Shown here: positions 15,639 to 24,156 of the stretch, in pieces
Layout of the letters: the number at the start of each line of letters is the position of its first letter
How positions within the stretch are numbered: position 1 is the first letter of the stretch
Assembly (NCBI GenBank): GCA_945865565.1
Contig: CAMBEK010000018.1
Span: 1 to 37,766 of the forward strand
Source of the DNA: Pseudobacteriovorax antillogorgiicola
GTDB taxonomy: Bacteria; Bdellovibrionota_B; Oligoflexia; Oligoflexales; RGVZ01
DNA length: 37,766 nucleotides
Direction: 5' to 3'
Notes under the pieces: generated by a model
What the model was told of the DNA's origin: nothing
Seen by the model: the letters and a program-made list of their open reading frames with translations, nothing else
Databases searched by the model: none
Program-made: the position numbers and the translations under genes

Positions 15639-16499
15639 ATGTCCCGGCTTATGCATGATTTACACATCATTCAAATAGACCCGATTATCACCCGCGCCCT
15701 TGAAGAAGATTGGGGTTTCGGTGATTGGACGACCGACATTTGTGTTCCGGCGGACAAACTTTCTCACGCCACCATCATCGCAAAAGAAACGGCGCTCATC
15801 GCCGGGGTCGATATTGCGGCCGCAGTCTTTCGCAGGGTTGACCCGTCATTGACCATCCAAGCGGCGGTCAAAAATGGACAGCTGGTCCAAAAAGGCGACG
15901 TGTTACTTGAAATCAGTGGGTGTGCCCGGTCGATCCTCAAGGCGGAACGGGTCGCGCTAAATTTTTTCGCACGGATGTGTGGCATCGCCACCATGACTCG
16001 AGCCTTTGTCGACCAGCTTGAAGGCACCAAGGCCCAGTTGCTGGACACCCGCAAGACAACTCCGGGCCTACGCATCCTTGAAAAATCGGCAACTGTCATT
16101 GGCGGAGCCCGCAACCACCGGTTCAGCCTTTGCGACGGAGTCATCGTCAAGGAAAACCACATCCGTGCATCCGGGGGAATTAAACCCGCAGTGTCGCGTC
16201 TTCTTGAGAGCCTTCCGCCAACCCTCAAGGTGGAAGTCGAAGTCAGCAATCTCGAAGAAGTCCAGGAGGCTCTTGATGCTGGGGCTCATGTCCTTATGCT
16301 CGACAACATGTCGCTTTCGGAAATGGCCATGGCGGTTCGCACCGTGCGCGGTCGGGCCCTGATCGAGGCTTCTGGGAATGTTCGCTTGGAAAATGTCCGC
16401 CGTGTGGCAGAGACCGGCGTTGATTTCATCTCCACCAGCGCAGTGTTTCACTCGTCCCGCTGGGTGGACTTGAGCCTGCTTTTTAGTCTTGAACCATGA
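15639..16499 (+). CDS. nadC: Nicotinate-nucleotide pyrophosphorylase (quinolinate phosphoribosyltransferase)
   Basis: Converts quinolinate and PRPP to nicotinate mononucleotide in NAD synthesis. The 286-residue protein is full length, with ALEEDWGFGDWTTD at the start, KAERVALNFFARMCGIAT, LDTRKTTPGLRILEK, GGARNHRFSLCDGVIVKENHI with the substrate-binding His, Arg and Lys residues, VEVEVSNLEE, LMLDNM, and EASGNVRLENV near the C-terminus. Starts at ATG 15639 or ATG 15651 are both possible. Its stop overlaps the birA-coaX start (ATGA, 16496-16499), so the cofactor genes are translationally coupled. Kynurenine-derived quinolinate is conceivable given kynB at 2730, but the usual NadA/NadB route is equally possible. 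Confidence 0.96.
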   Translation: MSRLMHDLHIIQIDPIITRALEEDWGFGDWTTDICVPADKLSHATIIAKETALIAGVDIAAAVFRRVDPSLTIQAAVKNGQLVQKGDVLLEISGCARSILKAERVALNFFARMCGIATMTRAFVDQLEGTKAQLLDTRKTTPGLRILEKSATVIGGARNHRFSLCDGVIVKENHIRASGGIKPAVSRLLESLPPTLKVEVEVSNLEEVQEALDAGAHVLMLDNMSLSEMAMAVRTVRGRALIEASGNVRLENVRRVAETGVDFISTSAVFHSSRWVDLSLLFSLEP

Positions 16500-18109
16500 A
16501 TGAATTCGTAATCCACGAGGTTGTGGATTCGACCTCGGCCGAAGCCCAACGCATGTGCGCGGCACAGCACAAAGCGCCTTTTGCCGTCATGGCCAAACTT
16601 CAGACCGCCGGACGTGGTCGCCGTGGTCGAGGCTGGAGCAGCACGCCTGGCAATCTGATGATGACCGTGGTCTTGCCCGCCGAACTTTGGACCGCGGGTC
16701 CCGAACGGGAAACAGCACCACTAAAGGCAGCGGTCTTGGTTGCGCGCTTCATCCGCGAACATTTTGGAATCAGGATCACCTTGAAGTGGCCGAATGATTT
16801 GCTGTTTGCGGGCCGCAAGTTGGGCGGGATCCTTTGTGAAAGCAGCTCCACGGGAGCCAGCTTCGGCGAACTGCTCATTGGGATCGGCCTCAATATCGCG
16901 GCAGCTCCGCATTTGTCCGGTCCAGACCGTGTCGGCACAATTTGCCTTGAGGACATTGTGGGACGCCAGAGCCAGCGACTGCCTGATGTTGCGATTGTGG
17001 GCCGCGAGCTTGCCGCATGGCTGCTCGGCAATTGGACCTCACTGGAATCGCAGGCGTTGCCTGCCTGCTTTGCTGAATACGGCATCACAACCGGGCAAAT
17101 CTTCGTCAGCAGCGGTCAGACTGCCGTCAACCATGGAATCGACGCGACGGGAGCCCTGGTTCTTGAAACGCACAAAGACCTGCAGAAATTGCATTTAACC
17201 AGTGCCGATCAACCCTGGCGCTGGATTTATCAGGATCTCGCCGGGAACGTCGATGATCCTTTCTCGGGGGAAAGCGCCCCAATCTTGATTGCAGATGTTG
17301 GCAACTCGCGGATCAAATGCGCGGTCTGGAAGTCGGTTTTTGCCAAGGCTCCTGTTTTTTCTGCCAGCTTCACCGTGGCTGAGCTGGCATCGGTCGATTG
17401 GGCAGGGATTGTGCGCGCTGCTTCTCCCGCTTTCCCGCAGATCCCGCTGGTTTGCCATGCGGTTTCTGTAAGCCAAACAAACATGGACATGTTTTCTGAA
17501 GTTGCAAAAGCCAATGGCATCAGTGTGCAGTCATTTGAAAAGCGTCCAGTTTTGCTTCGCACCAGTTATTTGTGGCATGAAATTGGCGCTGACCGTGTTG
17601 CTGCGATTGAAGGTTTTCTTGCCGGGGTCGAAGATACGGCCCGGGGTGATGCCAATTCAATTGGAATTGTAGTCTGTGCTGGAACTGCAACCACGATTGA
17701 TGCCGTCACTTTTGCTGGGCGCCACCTGGGCGGTGTGATCATCCCTGGCTTGACCACATCTCTTAATGCCTTGCATGAGGCTGCACCCGCACTGCCGGAT
17801 TTGTCGCGTGAGGCTGCCAAAATTTCATCGGTCGATATCATGGCGATGTCGACCCACGATGCAATCCTTGGTGGAGAACGGGCCATGGTTGCCGGGGCAA
17901 TTCAAGTTCTGGTGGAAGCCGCCAAGGGAGATCTAAACCCGCAAATTACGGTTGTGTTTACGGGTGGTCACGCCAATACCGTGATGCTAGGCTTTAAAAA
18001 GTCGACGACAATTGAATGCAATTTGGTGGTCAAAGAGCATTTGATTCTGGAAGGCGCGAGGTCGATGGTGCTAGGGGGCGTCATGCACGATGCTTTTTCT
18101 GGTACTTGA
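16496..18109 (+). CDS. birA/coaX: Bifunctional biotin-protein ligase / type III pantothenate kinase (BirA-CoaX fusion)
   Basis: A 537-residue fusion. Residues about 1-250 are a biotin ligase: STSAEAQRM, the biotin/AMP loop GRGRRGRGW (39-47), KWPNDLL with K97, GRKLGGIL and IGIGLN, plus a C-terminal cap. There is no N-terminal helix-turn-helix, so it is not a repressor. Residues about 262-537 are type III pantothenate kinase: IADVGNSRIK phosphate loop, GADRVAAIEGF, GTATTIDAV and LGGVIIPGL. The residue before AGTATT is C394 where many CoaX have Asp; I recall a non-Asp residue there in Neisseria BirA/CoaX too. It activates biotin for AccB (9750) and phosphorylates pantothenate for CoA, downstream of PanP. 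The start overlaps the nadC stop. Confidence 0.93.
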   Translation: MNEFVIHEVVDSTSAEAQRMCAAQHKAPFAVMAKLQTAGRGRRGRGWSSTPGNLMMTVVLPAELWTAGPERETAPLKAAVLVARFIREHFGIRITLKWPNDLLFAGRKLGGILCESSSTGASFGELLIGIGLNIAAAPHLSGPDRVGTICLEDIVGRQSQRLPDVAIVGRELAAWLLGNWTSLESQALPACFAEYGITTGQIFVSSGQTAVNHGIDATGALVLETHKDLQKLHLTSADQPWRWIYQDLAGNVDDPFSGESAPILIADVGNSRIKCAVWKSVFAKAPVFSASFTVAELASVDWAGIVRAASPAFPQIPLVCHAVSVSQTNMDMFSEVAKANGISVQSFEKRPVLLRTSYLWHEIGADRVAAIEGFLAGVEDTARGDANSIGIVVCAGTATTIDAVTFAGRHLGGVIIPGLTTSLNALHEAAPALPDLSREAAKISSVDIMAMSTHDAILGGERAMVAGAIQVLVEAAKGDLNPQITVVFTGGHANTVMLGFKKSTTIECNLVVKEHLILEGARSMVLGGVMHDAFSGT

Positions 18110-18155
18110 TTATTGCTTCGCGTGATTTCGGTTTTAATCGAGGGGTTTGATTGCA

Positions 18156-18929
18156 ATGACTGAAATTCATGCAAACGGCTGCCGCCTTACCGATGTTGAG
18201 GCCCTTAGGCGCATCGTGCTTGCCAGGCGTTCGGCGCGGCGTTTTCTGACCGATCCCATTCCTGCCGGTGTTTTAGAGGATGTTCTGGCGATCACCCAGC
18301 GTGCTCCCACGGGCTATAACCTGCAGGGTTGGATTGCAATTATCGTAACCGATCCTGCGGTGAAGATTAAACTCCGTCACGCAGCCTTCAACCAACGTCA
18401 GGTCGAAGACGCACCGGCCGTTGTGGTTTTTGCCACCGATACCCATGTGGCCCGTAATTTTGAAAACACGGCCTCCCATGCACTCGAACTTGGACATTGG
18501 TCGGAGTCTTACGCCAACTACCTGCGTCGCATTATCAAGGCTGTTTTTGGGCGCGAGTTTTTTGGAGTCGGCAATTTCTTTCGCTGGGCTGGGATGCGCA
18601 GCATGAGTTTCTTCCGTCCCATGCCAATGGTCCCACTTGGAGATATAGGCTTTGCCGGCTACGGTTGGAAGCAAACGGCACTCGCCGCTCAAAATTTTAT
18701 GCTCGCTGCCTCGGCCCATGGCCTGGACACCTGCCCGATGGAAGGGCTTGACGAACGTTGGGTGCGCAAAGCCGTCGGTTTACCCGGGCACTTCAGCGTT
18801 CCACTGATCGTTCCGGTTGGGCGCACACCCGAGCCATCCAAACTCAGTCCGCGTTTTCCGCCGGAGAAAATCTTCCATCGCGACCGGTATGGAACTAAGT
18901 TTGTCGGAATTGAGTCATTGGTCCCGTGA
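18156..18929 (+). CDS. Nitroreductase-family FMN oxidoreductase
   Basis: A 257-residue protein of the nitroreductase fold. FMN contacts are expected from ARRSARRFL near residue 26 and from APTGYNLQGW, the family's AP(S/T)xxNxQPW-type motif with Gly in place of Pro. Later come a helical insert (about 105-160), LAAQNFMLAASAHGLDTCPMEG, and VPLIVPVGRT, both typical. ATG 18156 is preferred because AGGGG is ten bases upstream; TTG 18147 is also in frame. The substrate is not predictable. The stop overlaps the next start (GTGA, 18926-18929), coupling it to the spermidine-synthase-like protein. Confidence 0.85.
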   Translation: MTEIHANGCRLTDVEALRRIVLARRSARRFLTDPIPAGVLEDVLAITQRAPTGYNLQGWIAIIVTDPAVKIKLRHAAFNQRQVEDAPAVVVFATDTHVARNFENTASHALELGHWSESYANYLRRIIKAVFGREFFGVGNFFRWAGMRSMSFFRPMPMVPLGDIGFAGYGWKQTALAAQNFMLAASAHGLDTCPMEGLDERWVRKAVGLPGHFSVPLIVPVGRTPEPSKLSPRFPPEKIFHRDRYGTKFVGIESLVP

Positions 18930-19597
18930 AAAAAACCATCCTTCGCGATCAGACCACAACGGTTGACGGTAAAACCATGACCCTTCATGAACATGAAGGC
19001 ACGTTTGTCATTCGGATTGCGGGCGCCGAGTTGATGTCCAGCCGGCATTACAATTCGGAAGAAAAAATCGCCGAACTGGCCTGTGCCCACATTCGTACGA
19101 AATCTCCCGGAGCAAGGGTGTTGATCGGCGGCCTCGGTCTGGGCTTTACCCTGCGTGCCGCCCTGAAAAGTGTTGCCCATGATGCCGTTGTCGTTGTTGC
19201 TGAAATCATGCCGGCAGTGATCAAGTGGAACCTGGTTCCCGAATATAAACTGGGCGGTGATGCAATGGCCGACCCCCGGGTCGAGGTCATTGAAGGTGAT
19301 GTGACTGATGTGCTGCGAAAAAATCGCGGTGCATTTGATTCTATCATTCTCGACGTAGACAACGGTGCAAGTGGCATGAGCGCAGATTCAAACAGCCGCC
19401 TTTACAAGTCCGCCGGACTGGCCATGGCCCGGTCTGCGTTGAAACCAGACGGGTGCCTTGCCATTTGGTCCGCCACCGATGATCCTGGTTTTGTAAAATT
19501 GATGCGACAATCCGGATTCACCGTGACGGTCGAACGTGCGCGCACCCACCCGACCAGTGGCGGATGGCATACGCTTTTCATTGGGCGTGTGCGCTAA
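18926..19597 (+). CDS. Spermidine-synthase-like protein (Rossmann methyltransferase fold)
   Basis: A 223-residue soluble protein with the aminopropyl/methyltransferase fold of spermine/spermidine synthases: HYNSEEKIAEL, the nucleotide loop LIGGLGLGFTLRAAL, VVVAEIMPAVIKWN with the ribose-binding acidic residue, VEVIEGDVTDVL, FDSIILDVDNG and a C-terminal TLFIGRV strand. It lacks about 60 residues of the N-terminal beta domain found in full spermidine synthases, so polyamine synthesis is not assured; it could methylate a small molecule instead. The GTG start at 18926 overlaps the nitroreductase stop, and the next gene starts one base after its stop, so all three are one operon. Confidence 0.78.
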   Translation: MKKTILRDQTTTVDGKTMTLHEHEGTFVIRIAGAELMSSRHYNSEEKIAELACAHIRTKSPGARVLIGGLGLGFTLRAALKSVAHDAVVVVAEIMPAVIKWNLVPEYKLGGDAMADPRVEVIEGDVTDVLRKNRGAFDSIILDVDNGASGMSADSNSRLYKSAGLAMARSALKPDGCLAIWSATDDPGFVKLMRQSGFTVTVERARTHPTSGGWHTLFIGRVR

Positions 19598-19598
19598 A

Positions 19599-21059
19599 AT
19601 GGTCGATCTGCGGATCCAACGCTTTGCCGTCTATGCTTTGGCTGGATGCAGTGCGGCCGTTTTCTTCAAATTATTTCACTCCTTCACACTGGACGAGAGC
19701 GGAATGCTGGCCCTATTGGATCAGCCGTTTGGTGCGATGTTTGAATCGTACACAAAAACCTATCCCATGATTTCCCTTTATGAAGTCTTCATGTGGGGTT
19801 GGTTGCGCGTCACGGGAATGAACGAATTACTTTTGCGCCTTCCATCGTTTGTTTGTTCAGGTTTAATTCTTTTTGAGACCTGGAAAATTTCGCGCCAGTT
19901 GCGGTTCACCGGTTTCATTTCATTGCTGGCTTGCTTGATTCTGGTCTCGCTGCCTGAATTTCAGCGGTTTGCCACCCAGGCCAGGCCCTACGCGGCATTA
20001 ATATACTTTCAGACAAGGGCCTTGGGATCGTTCATCAATTACACGGCTCATGGTGATCGAAAGGCCTTTTGGGGTTTTGCGATTCATTCGGCTCTAGCCT
20101 GCTCGGTGAAGGTATTCGCCGCCGAGGCTATGATCATTTATGTTCCATTCCTGCTCTGGCAGTTTCGGGAAAAAAAACCACGCTGGATTTTCCATTCCCT
20201 TGCTCCGTTGATGCTGCCGGCTCTTGTTTTGGTCATCCAGTTGCCGCTTGTGATGCACTTTTCCGGGCAAAGTGCCTTGCATTCGCGAGCTTTTTTCGAC
20301 GACCCATACTTCATGGCGCAGATTGTTTTCTGGCGCACCTTTCAGCAGGAAGTGCTGCTGCTCCTTTTGTTGTTGGTGACGGCGCACTGGGTTCTCAATC
20401 GGCAGGCCCTTAAAAATTCAACCGTCCAAGGGTCTTTCCCTGGAGGACCTTCGTTTTGGTGGCTGTGTGCTGGTCTGGTCAGTCTTCCGATGCTTCTCCA
20501 TGCCATTGTCCTGGCTCGCACCGGGGCTTCAATTCTGAATATCAGATATCTGACCGCCGGACTGGTTCCGGCGTCGCTTATGACCGCTGCTGTTTTTCAA
20601 ATGGCCTTGTCCAGATTTTCACTCCAAGTTCTGGCCGTGGCAGGGATTTCCATTCTGGGGCTGTTAAATGCAACGGATCCTGGTGAGGATGAAGGGTGGA
20701 AGCGTGCAGCACAGATCGTCAAAAACATGGCAGGTGAGCGCTCTGGTGTGGTTTTTTATGCTGCTGGTTTCAATGAAAACCATCATGTGGCAATGCTTCG
20801 CGACCGTCTTGTCCGTGGCCCAGCGCTGGTTTACGGATTGAACGACGCCGCCATCCCGGTTTCTCATAATTTGAACCCCGAGACCAAAGCATACGTGGAA
20901 GAATGGATCATAAAATCAAACCTTGAACGGGAGACGAGACCTATTTTGATGGTTGGGTTGGCACCATTCAGTCTGATGCCGCAATTTCTTGCGGAGCGAC
21001 TGGACAAGAATATGACGTTTATTGTTCTGAATAACGTGGTTCTATACTCTCTATATTGA
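19599..21059 (+). CDS. GT-C-type polytopic membrane glycosyltransferase (PMT/ArnT-like)
   Basis: A membrane protein of 486 residues with roughly ten helices. The first external loop carries FTLDESGMLALL, with an acidic pair where GT-C enzymes (dolichyl- or undecaprenyl-phosphate-sugar transferases) have their catalytic Asp/Glu, followed by SLYEVFMWGWLRVTGMNELLLRLPS, a layout common in the PMT_2 group. The soluble C-terminal part (about 370-486) resembles their periplasmic domain (VVFYAAGFNENH, RPILMVGLAPFSL). ATG 19599 begins one base after the upstream stop. It probably adds a lipid-linked sugar to an envelope molecule. Family is inferred from topology and the first-loop pattern, not from a specific signature. 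Confidence 0.72.
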   Translation: MVDLRIQRFAVYALAGCSAAVFFKLFHSFTLDESGMLALLDQPFGAMFESYTKTYPMISLYEVFMWGWLRVTGMNELLLRLPSFVCSGLILFETWKISRQLRFTGFISLLACLILVSLPEFQRFATQARPYAALIYFQTRALGSFINYTAHGDRKAFWGFAIHSALACSVKVFAAEAMIIYVPFLLWQFREKKPRWIFHSLAPLMLPALVLVIQLPLVMHFSGQSALHSRAFFDDPYFMAQIVFWRTFQQEVLLLLLLLVTAHWVLNRQALKNSTVQGSFPGGPSFWWLCAGLVSLPMLLHAIVLARTGASILNIRYLTAGLVPASLMTAAVFQMALSRFSLQVLAVAGISILGLLNATDPGEDEGWKRAAQIVKNMAGERSGVVFYAAGFNENHHVAMLRDRLVRGPALVYGLNDAAIPVSHNLNPETKAYVEEWIIKSNLERETRPILMVGLAPFSLMPQFLAERLDKNMTFIVLNNVVLYSLY

Positions 21060-21120
21060 CGGAGTTTTTGCAGAGATCCACGAGGTTCTGTGTCTGAGAT
21101 CCGGTGAGGAGCAAGCCCAA

Positions 21121-21768
21121 GTGAAAATCCATGCAACAATAACTCGTGTTCTTTTCCCGTTGATGTTCTCGCTGATGGTCTCGTTGTTTGAATCCTTGTT
21201 GGTTTCCTGCGCGCAACAAGGCGGGCAGAGTTCATCCAATTCCAGTCTGGAATCCGTCGGCCCAACAGTGGAATTAACGCAGCCCCCCAAACCGGTGCTG
21301 TTAGTTGATCTGCAGCGCTACGCTGGAACTTGGTACGAGATTGCAAGTTACCCACAATGGTTTCAGCGCGGTTGCAATTGCACGCGGGCCCGTTACAGCA
21401 AGAAAGACGACGGGACCATTGCGGTCGTCAATTCATGCAACCGCGAGAGTGTGGATGGGAAGTATTCAGTCGCGGAAGGAACGGCAGTCGTTCAGAAAGA
21501 TCCTGCTGGTTCAAACTCACGGCTCAAGGTCTATTTTTTCCTTCCTTGGCTTCGCCTGTTTGGGGGCGACTATTGGATCATCGGGTTGGACGAGGAGCAT
21601 CGTTGGGCAGTGGTGGGCGACCCCAGCAAAAAATACCTTTGGATCCTCTCGCGTACGCCAAGCCTCGATGATGCAGAATTGCGCAGGGGCAAGTCCGTTA
21701 TTGAGTCAAACGGACTCGATCTGACGGCGTTGCAATGGACGGTTCAAAAAGGCTGCGTTTATCCCTAG
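21121..21768 (+). CDS. Lipocalin-family outer-membrane lipoprotein (Blc-like)
   Basis: A 215-residue lipocalin, a beta-barrel that binds small hydrophobic ligands such as fatty acids or lysophospholipids. It has a lipoprotein signal with lipobox ending LLVSC (C30 lipidated), a Gln/Ser linker, GTWYEIASYP (the first lipocalin motif), RYSKKDDGTIAVVNSC, GDYWIIGLDEEHRWAVVGDPSKK and WILSRTPSLDD, all in the order of bacterial Blc. The start is GTG 21121 with GAGGAG upstream. Cysteines in CNCTRA and NSCNRE could pair. Its stop shares the tetramer CTAG (21765-21768) with the stop of the convergent mtaB gene. Confidence 0.9.
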   Translation: MKIHATITRVLFPLMFSLMVSLFESLLVSCAQQGGQSSSNSSLESVGPTVELTQPPKPVLLVDLQRYAGTWYEIASYPQWFQRGCNCTRARYSKKDDGTIAVVNSCNRESVDGKYSVAEGTAVVQKDPAGSNSRLKVYFFLPWLRLFGGDYWIIGLDEEHRWAVVGDPSKKYLWILSRTPSLDDAELRRGKSVIESNGLDLTALQWTVQKGCVYP

Positions 21769-23285
21769 ACGGGGACGACCAACATTTTTCCGGTTTCGGT
21801 AAAGCCTTTGACGCGGCACAGCGCCATTGTTCCTGGTGCTGGAGATTCAGCAGGATTCTGACGGCTTGCGCTGAGCACGTTCAGATAGTTTCTGGTCAAG
21901 CCAGAACGCCGTCCTTGGGCGTCCACGTCTTTTTCCCACAACACATCGACCGTCTTGCCAATGAATTTCGCGGCGTATTTAGGCGCAAGTTTTTCTGACA
22001 GCGCCCGCAACCGCGCCGCCCGTTCCTTCACGATTTCGTGGCCCAGGTGTCCCGGCATCCGCGCCGCCGACGTATTGGGGCGCAAGGAATAGGGGAATAC
22101 GTGCAGGTAGTTCAGGCCGACGCGTTCGATGAAGGCCGAGGTTGCATCCGCTTCGTCCTCCGTTTCGCCGGGAAATCCTGGTATGACATCAGCGCCAAAA
22201 CTGGCGTCTGGAAAATATTCGCGCGCCAGATTTATGGCTGCCTCATACCCGGCCGTGTCATAACTGCGGCGCATCAGTTTCAGGATCCGGTCATCGCCGG
22301 ACTGAAGCGGCAGGTGAAAGTGCGGACAAAATTTGTCGGCGTGGCGTTTTAAAACCTGCAGCAAATCTTTGCTGAGTTCGCCTGGTTCAAGGGACGAGAT
22401 GCGCAAGCGCTTTAGTCCCGGAATTTCCATGATCGATTCAACAAACGTCGCAAACGGTTCTGCGTCGCCCGCATAACTTTCCAAATCGCGCCCGTAGTCT
22501 CCGATGTGAATTCCGGTCAGGACAATTTCCGGAGTGCCGGCATCGATGAGTCGTTTGATTTCATTGAAGGCCTGGTCGGGCGCGACGCTTCGGCTAGCAC
22601 CCCGGGCATATGGGATCAGGCAATAGGCGCAAAATCCGTTGCAGCCGTCTTGGATTTTAACGAAAGCTCTAGTCTGGGACGACGACGCGTCGTCGAACAG
22701 GACCAAAGATGATTTGAAATGGGATTGGCGGTTTTCTGTGACCGCCTTCACGTCGGTTGGCATTTTTGAGGCTGGCGTCCTTGGGGCGGGCGCAGCATCC
22801 AAGGCGGCATTTGCCTCGTCGCTGTCGACGTCGCCGTCTGCGTTCCCTGCCGTCTCGCCTTCGATGAAATCGACCAGACGCTCTTTGGCTTCGTTGGGGA
22901 CCACGAAGTCCACTTCATTCATGGCAGCGAGCCTTGCCGAGTCGGTTTGGGCATAGCAGCCGGTGACCACCATGCGCCCCTCGGGATTTTCGCGGCGGTA
23001 GCGCCGGATCAAATAGCGGGCTTCGCGGTCTGCTGCGGAGGTCACGCTGCAGGTGTTCAGGACTGTGATATCGGCTTCGCTGGCGTGATCGACGATGGTG
23101 TAACCCTTGGCCCGAAACTGATTGCCGATGGCATTCCCGTCAAAGGTGTTGACCTTGCAACCCAGTGTTTTGATAAAGACCGTCGACGCGGAACGCCCTT
23201 GGGCTTCGCCTGCGCCTGGTACGGCTGCGGTGGCGCCCGTCGGGAGTGCCATTGTTTTTATGGTTGGGGTCAATGCTTCGGTCAT
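21765..23285 (-). CDS. mtaB: tRNA (t6A37) methylthiotransferase MtaB
   Basis: Radical-SAM enzyme that adds a methylthio group to t6A at position 37 of tRNAs reading ANN codons. Counting from GTG 23294, the N-terminal domain supplies three cluster cysteines (C46 in LGCKVN, C82 in NTCSVT, C113 in GCYAQ), the radical-SAM core has CNGFCAYC (C218, C222, C225), and a C-terminal TRAM-like segment follows. LGCKVNTFD and the SRSV pattern after the cluster fit MtaB better than MiaB or RimO. An acidic Ala/Asp-rich insert (about 147-180) separates the first domain from the radical-SAM part and is unusual. ATG 23285 (residue 4) is preferred to GTG 23294; neither site is decisive. Confidence 0.9.
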   Translation of the reverse strand: MTEALTPTIKTMALPTGATAAVPGAGEAQGRSASTVFIKTLGCKVNTFDGNAIGNQFRAKGYTIVDHASEADITVLNTCSVTSAADREARYLIRRYRRENPEGRMVVTGCYAQTDSARLAAMNEVDFVVPNEAKERLVDFIEGETAGNADGDVDSDEANAALDAAPAPRTPASKMPTDVKAVTENRQSHFKSSLVLFDDASSSQTRAFVKIQDGCNGFCAYCLIPYARGASRSVAPDQAFNEIKRLIDAGTPEIVLTGIHIGDYGRDLESYAGDAEPFATFVESIMEIPGLKRLRISSLEPGELSKDLLQVLKRHADKFCPHFHLPLQSGDDRILKLMRRSYDTAGYEAAINLAREYFPDASFGADVIPGFPGETEDEADATSAFIERVGLNYLHVFPYSLRPNTSAARMPGHLGHEIVKERAARLRALSEKLAPKYAAKFIGKTVDVLWEKDVDAQGRRSGLTRNYLNVLSASRQNPAESPAPGTMALCRVKGFTETGKMLVVPV

Positions 23286-23316
23286 TCTGCCCACCGGACC
23301 TCAGTAGAATTCCCGG

Positions 23317-23335
23317 GGGTTTCTAATAGAAACCC
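23317..23335. promoter_or_regulatory. Perfect 8-bp inverted repeat upstream of mtaB
   Basis: GGGTTTCT, three bases AAT, then AGAAACCC: a perfect dyad in the 95-base gap between the lipoprotein stop and the mtaB start. No T-run follows on either strand, so it looks less like a terminator and more like an operator or a transcript hairpin before mtaB. Confidence 0.5.
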
Positions 23336-23380
23336 TAAGAATTGTCCACTTGATCCGGTGGTTGCCAAAAGCTTCCAAAC

Positions 23381-23926
23381 TCAGAAATCTCCATCCTGCT
23401 CCTGCCCTTCAGAGGTGTCGTGAAATTCCCCGCTGCCGGGTTCGGCATAGTCAGACTCGGGCGGATTGCCTTGCCCGGTCTGTTGCTGCTTATTCCCGCG
23501 CAAATATTCTTCGTACTGTTGTTGGGGCGTTAATTGTTGTTGTGTTGGGTAAGGTGCGTACACCTGATTCCTATCACATTTGCTTAAAGCGTTACGCAAA
23601 ATTTCATCGGCACGGTTGATGCAGTCATGGTGTGTTTGGGCTCTTTGGTCACGAGAGGGTGCGTATGGGTTGAAAGTATCGGGATTGGTGCCATACCGCC
23701 AAAGATACTCGAAATAAGTTTCACGTTGCTGTCTGTATGGTTTAAAATCTGCTTCGCACCGGCTAAATTGGCTATCGTAGTTTAGTCTAGCTTGGTCTCT
23801 GCACAGTTGACGTTGTTCAGCGTCCCCGTATTGCTTCAGCCCGGAGCTTGCTTTGGGCTTACAGGCCACCAGCCCTGAATGGATTGCGGCAACCAAGACG
23901 ATTAATTTGATTGGCAAATGCCTCAT
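23381..23926 (-). CDS. Unknown lipoprotein rich in Gln/Tyr
   Basis: A 181-residue exported lipoprotein with lipobox near residues 19-22 (GLVAC). The mature part has four further cysteines (in QLCRD, SRCEAD, HDCINR, SKCDR) spaced as two possible disulphide pairs, an aromatic middle (TYFEYLWRYGTN), and a Gln/Gly/Glu-rich disordered C-terminal third. I do not recognise the family. GGGGGT about seven bases upstream of ATG 23926 supports the start. The base composition is lower in GC and less third-position biased than its neighbours, which may mean relaxed selection or recent arrival. It may be co-transcribed with mtaB, whose start lies 95 bases downstream. Confidence 0.65.
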   Translation of the reverse strand: MRHLPIKLIVLVAAIHSGLVACKPKASSGLKQYGDAEQRQLCRDQARLNYDSQFSRCEADFKPYRQQRETYFEYLWRYGTNPDTFNPYAPSRDQRAQTHHDCINRADEILRNALSKCDRNQVYAPYPTQQQLTPQQQYEEYLRGNKQQQTGQGNPPESDYAEPGSGEFHDTSEGQEQDGDF

Positions 23927-24081
23927 TCTTTACCCCCAAAAGTTGAGTCTTTATCGGAGGAATCGTGGCGGCAATTGAGCGAGGGCCATTAAGGCAATTA
24001 ATTACCGCTGGTTGCTGCGCTTGATTGGATGCAGCATCTGACTGGCACGATCAAAAAAACATCGAATTGCAGGCGCCTTTC

Positions 24082-24090
24082 TGGCATAAT
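24082..24090 (+). promoter_or_regulatory. Candidate extended -10 promoter for the small Lys-rich gene
   Basis: TGGCATAAT matches the extended -10 form (TGn followed by CATAAT, five of six to TATAAT). It lies about 67 bases before ATG 24157. No good -35 box sits at the right distance, as is common for extended -10 promoters. Confidence 0.4.
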
Positions 24091-24156
24091 AATCATGGGT
24101 TACGTTAAACAAACCGAACCATGGATCGTTCCATCGTTCCACCCAAGGAGAGCCTC

